Shown: positions 1-5,102, counted from the first letter of the stretch. The stretch is 7,051 nucleotides of DNA from Phycisphaerae bacterium (GCA_029260195.1 JAJDDS010000321.1:1-7051), one strand, 5' to 3'. The notes: generated by a model not told the origin, from the letters alone. Program-made: numbers and translations.

Positions 1-417
1 GGAAAAGAGGAGCATGCTTGCCCAAGGAGACATGCGCGACCCGCCGGTCCATCCAGTCAGTGCTGCGAGCCCCAACATGTAACACGTTAGCGCACCGATG
101 AGCGCCGCCTTTTTTGAGGAGAGGCCCACCGCCTTGGCGAGCTCAATTGGGTCCAACGTAAGGTGTCGTGTCCCACGACAATAGGCGCTCATCGCCACCG
201 CGAATAGAGTCGCGGTGAAGGTGATGATCGGATACGCCGCTGGAACGCGCGCTGCGCCGGTCTGATCGTCGGGCATGCCCTCCGCACCATCCAGAGTGAG
301 TAACATGATGGAGAATTCGACGGCAAAGCCGATGAAGAGGACAAGACTGAGTACTAGGAAGATCGTTAAATAGAGTTCGTACCTCTCGATCTGTTCCCGA
401 TCCTCAATTTCGATCAT
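1..417 (-). CDS. Multi-pass membrane protein of unknown function (3' end outside window)
   Basis: A reading frame of 139 codons stays open from an ATG at 417 to the left edge, so the C-terminus is missing. I do not recognise the family. A short acidic N-terminus (MIEIEDREQIERYE) precedes three hydrophobic segments at about residues 16-40, 61-79 and 103-122, which suggests an inner-membrane protein. The loop at 41-60 is rich in D, G and P, and the loop at 80-102 contains basic residues and the segment LDPIELAKAVGLSSKK. The ATG lies 1 nt beyond the TGA of the CDP-alcohol phosphatidyltransferase gene, so the two are almost certainly co-transcribed and perhaps translationally coupled; no strong ribosome binding site of its own is visible. 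A role in the lipid or envelope context of its partner is inference from position only. Confidence 0.7.
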   Translation of the reverse strand, partial: MIEIEDREQIERYELYLTIFLVLSLVLFIGFAVEFSIMLLTLDGAEGMPDDQTGAARVPAAYPIITFTATLFAVAMSAYCRGTRHLTLDPIELAKAVGLSSKKAALIGALTCYMLGLAALTGWTGGSRMSPWASMLLFS

Positions 418-418
418 C

Positions 419-1078
419 TCATGAGACTCGCGCCTGCTGGCGGCGAACGAGCCATCGGAATCCACTGCGCGAGTGCAGGGCAGTTTCGTATTGGCGGACG
501 TATCGCCTCGTCCCCCACGCGCTCAGGCCAACGAATGGGATCAGGAGCAGCAATTCGGGTAGCAGCGGGCAAATAGAGTTGATCAAGAGAGCACCGAGAA
601 AGGCAGTGGCGAGCTTAGAAATGCCGTCAGCATCCAATACCACACGGTTCTGGATGAAGGGTATGGACACAGTTAGAACGAGTGCTGCCTCTCGCGCGAG
701 CATCAGGCTGTACACGAAGAGCGAGCAGGAGCCAGCCCAGAGGGCAACTGCAAACGTGCACTGAATGACCAAGCGATCGGATAGAGCGTCGAAGACATGT
801 CGCGCCATCCGATGGCGGCGTGATGCGGAAGATGACACTCGGAGTAACTCGCCATCCAGAATGTCAGCTAACATGAGGGCGAGGATAGCAAAACATGCCA
901 ACTGGTCTCCGTCAGCCCAGGTTAGCGCGGTGAGACCGGCGAAGAGGAGCGGAAATCGCAGCAATGTCATCGCCCAAGCGGCTACCATCCAGAAATCTGG
1001 AAGGCCCGGTCGGGCACTACTGCTGACGAGAGGATTCAAACGGCAAGGACGAGAACTACCGACGGCGGATTGAGACAC
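419..1078 (-). CDS. Divergent CDP-alcohol phosphatidyltransferase family protein
   Basis: This 219-residue integral membrane protein matches the CDP-alcohol phosphatidyltransferase fold, whose members displace CMP from a CDP-linked donor with an alcohol to make phospholipid head groups. The signature D-x2-D-G-x2-A-R-x8/9-G-x3-D-x3-D is recognisable as D72, D75, G76, R80, D97 and D101. The acidic metal-binding residues are kept, but the Ala is Leu79, the Gly is Arg93, and the linker after R80 is about four residues longer than usual. Hydrophobic segments lie near 29-53, 58-72, 103-122, 124-142 and 153-187. SKLATAFLGALL at 154-165 resembles the conserved GKxKT-like segment of the family. The start is GTG at 1078 with GAGGAG-like bases 10 nt upstream; the nearby ATG at 1088 is out of frame and stops after ten codons. 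The head-group substrate cannot be read from the sequence. The adjacent membrane gene follows after 1 nt. Confidence 0.72.
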   Translation of the reverse strand: MSQSAVGSSRPCRLNPLVSSSARPGLPDFWMVAAWAMTLLRFPLLFAGLTALTWADGDQLACFAILALMLADILDGELLRVSSSASRRHRMARHVFDALSDRLVIQCTFAVALWAGSCSLFVYSLMLAREAALVLTVSIPFIQNRVVLDADGISKLATAFLGALLINSICPLLPELLLLIPFVGLSAWGTRRYVRQYETALHSRSGFRWLVRRQQARVS

Positions 1079-1088
1079 GATTCGTCAT

Positions 1089-1094
1089 CTCCTC
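1089..1094 (-). promoter_or_regulatory. Ribosome binding site for the GTG start at 1078
   Basis: On the minus strand the bases GAGGAG sit 10 nt before GTG at 1078. This supports GTG rather than the out-of-frame ATG at 1088 as the start of the phosphatidyltransferase gene. Confidence 0.5.
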
Positions 1095-1171
1095 TTCTCG
1101 GGAAGGCGAGGATCGCGATCTGCACTTCGGAAAAAGGCGCCGATCAATAACAGGTTGCCTCACCGCAAGGG

Positions 1172-1205
1172 TACCTATCAACAGGTCACCCGGCTGTCAA
1201 GACAG
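1172..1205 (-). promoter_or_regulatory. Candidate promoter with palindrome over the -35 box
   Basis: On the minus strand a perfect TTGACA (1200-1195) is followed after 17 bp by TAGGTA (1177-1172), a poor -10. The -35 box is embedded in the inverted repeat CTGTC-TT-GACAG (1205-1194), which could be an operator. It lies about 95 bp before the GTG of the phosphatidyltransferase gene and points toward it. The weak -10 keeps confidence low. Confidence 0.28.
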
Positions 1206-1465
1206 ACGGGAGTCGTTAACGCGCAAATTCTTGGCGTAAAGCATAGCTTTATTAAGACTTGCATTCAAGTAGTTCGAGAACCCCTTGGACCGCACGCGCG
1301 CGAACCGCTGCGTCAATCGAGCGCCATCTGATTGGAGTAGGCGCCCACGAGGAGCATATCACCAAGCCCCGTACTTCAGTTGGCCAATCTTGAGCGGAAC
1401 TTGGTCTCACCATTCCACTCAAGGCGAGCGCGTGGCCTCCGCGAGAAACGCCCGAACCAAGCAAG

Positions 1466-1735
1466 ATGAACCGAGAAGAACACCCGGCAGTGCCGGACCA
1501 CTACGCATCCAAAACGGAAGTCGCTGTAGCCGGCGCCCTCATAGCCATTGTGCTTTCTGCAAACGCCATTACCCAACGCGCCATGCAGTACTTAGAGTCG
1601 CAAACACACTCGGTCGTTCCCGCAAAACGCGTCTACGATCATCCCGGCGGACGATCCGAGAACAGCACCCCGACTCAGGACCATGACTACTCGGGCCTCG
1701 AAGGCAAGGCCCGCAGCATCCCGCGACCGTATTAG
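1466..1735 (+). CDS. Possible small single-pass membrane protein (hypothetical)
   Basis: This is an 89-codon frame from ATG to TAG that I do not recognise. The predicted protein has a polar N-terminus, one hydrophobic segment at about residues 17-36 (VAVAGALIAIVLSANAIT), and a hydrophilic tail rich in S, T, P and charged residues. This order would fit a small membrane-anchored protein with an exposed tail. Its third codon positions favour G and C, and its composition is more protein-like than the arginine-rich frames that overlap it. Against it, the upstream bases (AAGCAAG) are at best a weak ribosome binding site, and the protein has no known domain. It lies upstream of and in the same direction as the recombinase, with 179 nt between them containing repeats. 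Chance openness in GC-rich DNA is a real alternative. Confidence 0.35.
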   Translation: MNREEHPAVPDHYASKTEVAVAGALIAIVLSANAITQRAMQYLESQTHSVVPAKRVYDHPGGRSENSTPTQDHDYSGLEGKARSIPRPY

Positions 1736-1822
1736 ATGTACTTATGGAATGTTGCTGAATAGGGTTGGAAGCGCCTCCGGCTCGCAGTCAAAGAAACGCG
1801 TCGTCGCCGATCGATGCCTCAG

Positions 1823-1846
1823 GTCGTCGACCGAGTCGTCGACCGA
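1823..1846. repeat. Tandem 12-bp repeat, GTCGTCGACCGA x2
   Basis: Two perfect head-to-tail copies of GTCGTCGACCGA lie at 1823-1834 and 1835-1846. Each contains a small dyad centred on a T: GGTCG-T-CGACC at 1822-1832 in the first copy, and a 4-bp-arm version in the second. One helical-turn-scale spacing of 12 bp and the position 69-92 bp before the recombinase ATG suggest a pair of protein-binding sites, such as an operator or accessory recombinase arm sites. That role is inference. Confidence 0.55.
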
Positions 1847-1882
1847 AAGGATTAAGTACCATCGCGCCTTTCGGATTTGACC

Positions 1883-1905
1883 ATTCGTCCTGAACGACGA
1901 CGAAT
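1883..1905. repeat. Inverted repeat ATTCGTC-9-GACGAAT before the recombinase
   Basis: Perfect 7-bp arms at 1883-1889 and 1899-1905 flank a 9-nt spacer and end 9 nt before the ATG at 1915. A TTGACC at 1877-1882 followed by 17 bp and ACGAAT would place a weak promoter across the same dyad. It may be an operator or an RNA hairpin at the 5' end of the transcript. Confidence 0.4.
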
Positions 1906-1914
1906 CCAACTCCA

Positions 1915-3339
1915 ATGATCACACCAGAGATTCACTCCAAAAGTGAACCTTCTTGGTCAAGTCCCGTCGGGTCCATTGACCAAAAAGGTTCACAAAACCA
2001 AGAATCGCTCCATCGCGAATCGGTTGAACGCCTAAATAGTCGGAACCCTCCTCATTGCCCGATGATGTGGCAGAACCGATACACGGCCGCGAAGCCGCGG
2101 CTTCTTGCGGACAAGACGATCTGCGAAGCAAACAGGCGTCTCTTCGAACGATTCTTCGAGCATCAGGAGTACAAGCTGAAGCGCATGAACCGCTTGTCGA
2201 AGCTCGATGAGGCCACGTACAAGACGCTCAACTACTATGTCAGCCGCTTACGCACGGTCAATCGCTGGTTCGCCAACAAGCCCTGGGAAGAGCTGGCCAG
2301 GGCCGACATCAAACGGGTCTACGATGATGTTGAAGACGGCACGATCAAGAGGCTCTCCGGCAAGCCGTTCAAGGGGCGTGATTCCTATTACAATCTCATT
2401 CTCTGTGGCAAGCCGTTCGAGTTGGCCGGCAAGGCGAAGCTGGCCGGGGAGGTCATGGAGTTTCGAGCTCCCGAGCATCCGGGCGAGGTCCGCTTCATCC
2501 GAGAGGACACGTTTCGCCGGCTGGTCGACGTGGTGATCAAGCCCGAACACAAGGCGTTTCTCTGGCTGGCGTGGGACATCGGGGAGAACGGAGGCTCCCT
2601 GTTGCAGCTTCGTCGGCGCGATTTGCTGCGGCAGGTGGACCCGCACACCAAGGAGCCGGAGTACACGATCGCGCTTCGTCGTGAAATCCTCAAACGATCC
2701 CGAACGCCGCGAACGGACATTACGAACTACAAGGAGACCGTGACCTTCCTGGACTTGATTCTCCGGTCGGTGGATGACGACGGTCCGCTGTTCACGTTCG
2801 GCACACGCATGGCCATGAAGGTCCTGGATCGCGCGACACGGATCACGGGAGCGAAGTGCATCCCCGCCGGCCAGAAGATCACCCTGAAGGATCTGCGAAG
2901 CTCGATGGCCTGCGACCTGCTCAGCAAGGACTGGTCGACCGATGAGGTGAATCAGCGCCTCGGCCACAAACCGAGCTCCCGGGAGATCGACAAGTACGTG
3001 AACTGGCTGGCGCTGGATCGCCGCCGTCCGAAGCGGAAGTTCCACGAGGGACAAGTCGCCGAGCTGCAGCAACGGGTGGAAGAACTCCAAAGCCAAGGGG
3101 GTTTGATGGGGCAGCGCCATCAAGCGTTGCGAGTGGAGGTGGGCGAGCTTCGTGGACGGCTTGAGGCGAACAACCGGCTGATGTACGAACAGCTCAAGCT
3201 GGTCCAGCGAATTCGGATGAAGAGCGGCACATTGAACGGGAAGCCTGTGCACGGCGATGACGTTGATGCGGCGACGGGCGTCGTGTACACGGTGTCAGGC
3301 CGATCCATGGCGCCTTCGACGACTCGACCGGATGATTGA
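1915..3339 (+). CDS. Atypical tyrosine recombinase/integrase with C-terminal coiled coil
   Basis: This 474-residue protein resembles tyrosine site-specific recombinases, which cut and rejoin DNA through a 3'-phosphotyrosine. Residues about 65-175 look like the helical core-binding domain and about 190-370 like the catalytic domain. The strongest match is the C-terminal box: K325-D-L-R328, then LGH with H351, then Y361 in IDKYVNW, with normal spacing. The Arg I region reads WDIGENGGSLLQL, placing N225 where Arg is expected. K260 in LKRSRTPRTD may be the beta-hairpin Lys. Lys at the first His position is also known from SSV-type archaeal integrases. Residues about 378-432 form a charged heptad-rich coiled coil, followed by a polar tail. 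No clear ribosome binding site precedes ATG 1915. The first 49 residues look non-conserved and overlap a large inverted repeat, so ATG 2062 or 2065 (MMWQNRY) may be the true start. It converges on the gene at 3412-3651. Confidence 0.82.
   Translation: MITPEIHSKSEPSWSSPVGSIDQKGSQNQESLHRESVERLNSRNPPHCPMMWQNRYTAAKPRLLADKTICEANRRLFERFFEHQEYKLKRMNRLSKLDEATYKTLNYYVSRLRTVNRWFANKPWEELARADIKRVYDDVEDGTIKRLSGKPFKGRDSYYNLILCGKPFELAGKAKLAGEVMEFRAPEHPGEVRFIREDTFRRLVDVVIKPEHKAFLWLAWDIGENGGSLLQLRRRDLLRQVDPHTKEPEYTIALRREILKRSRTPRTDITNYKETVTFLDLILRSVDDDGPLFTFGTRMAMKVLDRATRITGAKCIPAGQKITLKDLRSSMACDLLSKDWSTDEVNQRLGHKPSSREIDKYVNWLALDRRRPKRKFHEGQVAELQQRVEELQSQGGLMGQRHQALRVEVGELRGRLEANNRLMYEQLKLVQRIRMKSGTLNGKPVHGDDVDAATGVVYTVSGRSMAPSTTRPDD
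1943..1993. repeat. Long inverted repeat, 18-bp arms, 15-nt spacer
   Basis: The left arm GTGAACCTTCTTGGTCAA (1943-1960) and right arm TTGACCAAAAAGGTTCAC (1976-1993) are complementary at 17 of 18 positions; the one mismatch is C1952 against A1984. The 15-nt spacer itself contains CCCG-T-CGGG (1963-1971). On the minus strand the right-hand hairpin arm is followed by TTTT, so a weak antisense terminator is one reading. An operator, a recombination site, or a 5' leader hairpin are others. It lies inside the longest version of the recombinase frame. Confidence 0.75.
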
Positions 3340-3341
3340 GT

Positions 3342-3355
3342 GCGGTGAACACCGC
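3342..3355. terminator. Short hairpin between convergent genes, weak terminator
   Basis: GCGGTG-AA-CACCGC begins 2 nt after the TGA of the recombinase and is followed by CTTTGG. The stem is GC-rich but the T-run is only three bases and the loop is tight, so it is at best a weak terminator for the plus strand. The tail of the minus-strand gene ends 57 nt away. Confidence 0.35.
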
Positions 3356-3411
3356 CTTTGGCGAGCGGCTTGTGGCGTCGCAGCTATGGACGCACGACCG
3401 GGCAGGTTAGC

Positions 3412-3651
3412 CTACGCACCGACTCCAACTTCGTCTTCCAGATACCGAAGCAGCGACGCCGCAAGCTCCACGTAGTCCGAATCAGGATCGTATTCTCCCG
3501 CCGCGCGCTGCAGACAGATCTCAAGCGGAATCAGTTCGGAGCCGGGTTGTCCGTGACTCATGGTAGCCCCACCCGCCGTGGCGGGCTCATCACGTCGTTG
3601 GCCTTCGTCGTTACCCGCGTCGGTTTCTTCGTTCTGATCTTCCATGTTCAC
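3412..3651 (-). CDS. Small acidic protein of unknown function
   Basis: This 79-residue frame begins with GTG at 3651, with AGGAG at 3664-3660 and an 8-nt gap, which is near ideal; an in-frame ATG at 3645 is 14 nt away and less likely. I do not recognise the family. Residues 1-30 are very polar and acidic (E, D, N, Q) and look disordered. Residues about 38-75 look folded: IPLEICLQRAAGEYDPDSD is followed by YVELAASLLRYLEDEV, probably an amphipathic helix. There is no membrane segment or signal peptide. It converges on the recombinase, ending 72 nt from its stop. The acidic character would suit a small partner or DNA-mimic-type protein, but that is speculation. A frame at 3968-3663 ends in a TAG that overlaps its ribosome binding site. 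Confidence 0.6.
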   Translation of the reverse strand: MNMEDQNEETDAGNDEGQRRDEPATAGGATMSHGQPGSELIPLEICLQRAAGEYDPDSDYVELAASLLRYLEDEVGVGA

Positions 3652-3659
3652 GTCTCATT

Positions 3660-3664
3660 CTCCT
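3660..3664 (-). promoter_or_regulatory. Ribosome binding site deciding the GTG start at 3651
   Basis: AGGAG on the minus strand is 8 nt before GTG 3651 and only 1 nt before an out-of-frame ATG at 3658. The spacing selects the GTG. Confidence 0.6.
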
Positions 3665-3968
3665 ACTGTGAACGGATTGGTCGCACGACTTTAAGGGACT
3701 TGAACCGAAGTGGTGAGGTCGATGAACGTCTCCGTCGTTTGACCTGATCGCGGTCACTGCTGAGGGACATGCATGTGGACCAGTATCCGGTGATGAGGCC
3801 AGGTATTGGTTCCAGACCGGTCTCGCGTCGCCCCGAAAACTCGCTAACTCGACGGTGGATCTCAAGGGATGCCGCTGGCGGAGCGTCGTGACAGGGCTCC
3901 ACCATCGATTCCGCGGGTCGGTGAGGCGCGTATTCTCCGCAGAAATGGGGGCGATCTTCGGTCGGCAT
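3663..3968 (-). CDS. Doubtful 101-codon ORF upstream of the small acidic gene
   Basis: This frame runs from ATG 3968 to TAG 3663. Its stop overlaps the AGGAG that serves the next gene, the arrangement of a tight operon, and this is the main reason to record it. The predicted protein has no recognised domain. It contains PHFCGEYAPH near the N-terminus, a central LEPIPGLITGYW, and a strongly basic tail (KRRRRSS...KSLKVV). Third-position base use shows no clear bias, and the bases before ATG 3968 (AAGAGAAAAC) are a poor ribosome binding site. Another frame on the same strand (3865-3611) is equally open. It may be non-coding leader of the acidic gene. Confidence 0.2.
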   Translation of the reverse strand: MPTEDRPHFCGEYAPHRPAESMVEPCHDAPPAASLEIHRRVSEFSGRRETGLEPIPGLITGYWSTCMSLSSDRDQVKRRRRSSTSPLRFKSLKVVRPIRSQ

Positions 3969-4218
3969 GTTTTCTCTTGAATTGGGATGAGCGCATCGCG
4001 CGCAGATCTCGTTCTACTTTACGGAGGGCGCTTGCGATCCGGATCCCGTACAGGATGGACCTGCGGTGGCCGTCCTCGACGGCCTCGTGCGGCGATACGA
4101 GGACCGTGTCAGGCTGAACGATCAGAAGAGCGAAGCGCCAGTTTGCCCAGAACCGAAGAATCCGACCGAGAATACGCGGTCACGTATGCGAAGCCGTCGA
4201 CGCTTCGAGTTGTGCTGA
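3967..4218 (+). pseudogene. Coding-like fragment without a usable start, split by TGA
   Basis: From 3991 to a TGA at 4216-4218 this frame reads like protein, with ISFYFTEGACDPDPVQDGP followed by AVAVLDGLVRRYEDRVRLND. It has no start codon except ATG 3967, which is separated from it by an in-frame TGA at 3988-3990. From about 4150 the frame turns arginine-rich, while the neighbouring frame (ending with TGA about 4346) becomes the more protein-like one, with STLRVVLKNYEPLSHAEILG. One reading is the remains of a gene damaged by a stop and a frameshift. Chance is the other. I do not recognise the family. Confidence 0.22.
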
Positions 4219-4425
4219 AGAACTACGAGCCGTTGTCCCACGCCGAGATTCTCGGCGGCAAGCTCGGTGCGTGCCAGCATCGCCGAGCGGAGGCACCTGA
4301 CGAAGTTTACGATGATCATGGAATACCCCCAATACGGTTTTTGTGAGGGTTCATCGCAGGCAGAACGAAGTCGCTCGGCCGACCGCGCGAGTCGTTATCT
4401 GGCCAGGGCGACGGAGTTTTTGATA
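4219..4425. other. Gene-poor stretch with no recognised feature
   Basis: Apart from the possible frame-shifted continuation noted at 3967-4346, I see no gene, RNA or ordered repeat here. The T-run at 4337-4342 lacks a clear stem, so I do not call a terminator. Confidence 0.3.
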
Positions 4426-4593
4426 ATGACAACGAATGGAAGACTCCCCTCCGGTCCCGACGGAGTTCGTGATTCAAGCCGCCGTCCGGCCTGCGGAGAG
4501 CCAATGTCACTGTTCGGGCGATATGTCAGTGACTTCTTGGCACGAGAACTTCAATTGATGGACTGCGGCTCGACGCGACACGGTCCGAGTTGA
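4426..4593 (+). CDS. Possible 55-residue small protein (hypothetical)
   Basis: ATG 4426 is preceded by GGAG at 4413-4416 with a 9-nt gap, a good ribosome binding site. The frame runs to TGA 4591-4593. The product has a polar first half (MTTNGRLPSGPDGVRDSS) and a short amphipathic segment, MSLFGRYVSDFLARELQLMD. No family is recognised and third-position base use is flat, so coding is uncertain. Its stop codon overlaps the putative -10 region of the downstream HTH gene, so the two would be separate transcription units, or the promoter would lie inside its end. Confidence 0.25.
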   Translation: MTTNGRLPSGPDGVRDSSRRPACGEPMSLFGRYVSDFLARELQLMDCGSTRHGPS

Positions 4594-4599
4594 TACAAT
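4570..4599 (+). promoter_or_regulatory. Extended -10 promoter for the HTH regulator gene
   Basis: TG-A-TACAAT (4591-4599) combines an extended -10 TGn with a -10 matching the sigma-70 consensus at five of six bases. An 18-bp spacer separates it from TCGACG (4570-4575), a four-of-six match to TTGACA. Transcription would begin near 4606, about 120 nt before ATG 4726. Confidence 0.45.
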
Positions 4600-4602
4600 A
4601 GA

Positions 4603-4616
4603 GCCCCTGGAGGGGC
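4603..4616. promoter_or_regulatory. 14-bp palindrome GCCCCT-GG-AGGGGC at the expected transcript start
   Basis: Perfect 6-bp arms flank GG just downstream of the extended -10 box. The position over the expected +1 would suit a repressor operator, possibly for autoregulation by the HTH protein. It could instead form a compact hairpin at the 5' end of the mRNA. Confidence 0.4.
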
Positions 4617-4725
4617 GTTCGCTGATTCGCGCAGCATGGCTGCGTCCGCGTGGTTGAAGAACGGTGGCTCCCCCATTCTATGAGTATCGGATGGGCGACT
4701 CCGGAGGGAACTTGGGGATTGAGGC

Positions 4726-5049
4726 ATGAACTTTCCGACGGGATGCCGTTTTTCCGGAGCGACGTGGCGGTCGATTGCTCGTGTGCTGCGATTGTGCCCG
4801 CGAGAGTACGAAATCGTCCGCGCCATTTTCGCTGGCAAGCGCGACGCGGCCATTGCCCTGCAACTCGGCATTAGGAGGAGTACGCTACGCACGTACATTA
4901 CGCGCTTGCACCGGAAACTCGGCGTGCGTGACCGCAGTGGGCTTTTGTTATGCGTTTTCGGAGCGTATCAACGCGTGGAAAGCCACAAACTCTTTCGAGG
5001 AACAGTGTCGTCAAATGGAACGAGATCGCTCTTCCAATCGCTGCTGTAG
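4726..5049 (+). CDS. Orphan LuxR/GerE-type helix-turn-helix regulator
   Basis: This 107-residue protein is essentially one LuxR-type DNA-binding domain, at about residues 23-78. It reads LCPREYEIVRAIFAGKRDAA then IALQLGIRRSTLRTYITRLH then RKLGVRDRSGLLL, matching the family pattern LTxRExEVL..G.sn.eIA..L..S..TV..H...i..KL.v..R. No receiver or ligand domain precedes it; an in-frame TGA six bases upstream of the ATG rules out a longer N-terminus in this frame. It probably binds DNA as a dimer through this domain. Residues 79-107 are polar and unassigned. The G-rich bases before the ATG make only a weak ribosome binding site. A candidate promoter and palindrome lie 110-155 nt upstream. Such orphan HTH proteins are common in Planctomycetes; the targets are unknown. 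Confidence 0.75.
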   Translation: MNFPTGCRFSGATWRSIARVLRLCPREYEIVRAIFAGKRDAAIALQLGIRRSTLRTYITRLHRKLGVRDRSGLLLCVFGAYQRVESHKLFRGTVSSNGTRSLFQSLL

Positions 5050-5092
5050 CTTTGAGTCGGGTCCCGAAACTCAGTTGCCACGGCCGGTCAGT

Positions 5093-5096
5093 GGAG
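5093..5096 (+). promoter_or_regulatory. Ribosome binding site before ATG 5103
   Basis: GGAG lies 6 nt before ATGATG at 5103. It is better placed than the one of the HTH gene, although the frame it serves is only 17 codons to the first stop. Confidence 0.35.
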
Positions 5097-5102
5097 AGAA
5101 GT

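Larger units (their letters stand above)
1079..1465. other. Intergenic region with no convincing gene
   Basis: This stretch holds the leader and candidate promoter of the minus-strand operon at 1079-1205. The segment 1206-1250 is more AT-rich and may carry further promoter elements, but no clear box pair is visible. A minus-strand frame at 1252-1464 (70 codons, ending in a hydrophobic VQGVLELLEC) and an arginine-rich plus frame beginning at 1285 are open, but neither has a ribosome binding site or a recognisable motif. I do not call them. Confidence 0.4.

Noticed and set aside
1285..1686. 133-codon plus-strand ORF before the recombinase
   Set aside because: It is arginine- and serine-rich, has no ribosome binding site and overlaps the more protein-like frame at 1466-1735.
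1943..1993. lox-like recombination site with certainty
   Set aside because: The 15-nt spacer exceeds the 6-8 bp of known tyrosine recombinase crossovers, and no second copy is found in the window. It is therefore kept as an inverted repeat of unknown role.
2359..2418. GGCAAGCCGTTC repeated 48 bp apart inside the recombinase
   Set aside because: It encodes GKPF twice in frame and is explained by local protein sequence; the flanks do not match.
2248..3252. Long 334-codon open frame antisense to the recombinase
   Set aside because: Its product is dominated by L, H, Q, V and R with no domain, as expected for the antisense of a GC-rich gene. The sense strand carries recognisable recombinase motifs.
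3814..3823. Perfect 10-bp palindrome AGACCGGTCT
   Set aside because: Several 10-bp palindromes are expected by chance in 7 kb, and it lies at no gene boundary.
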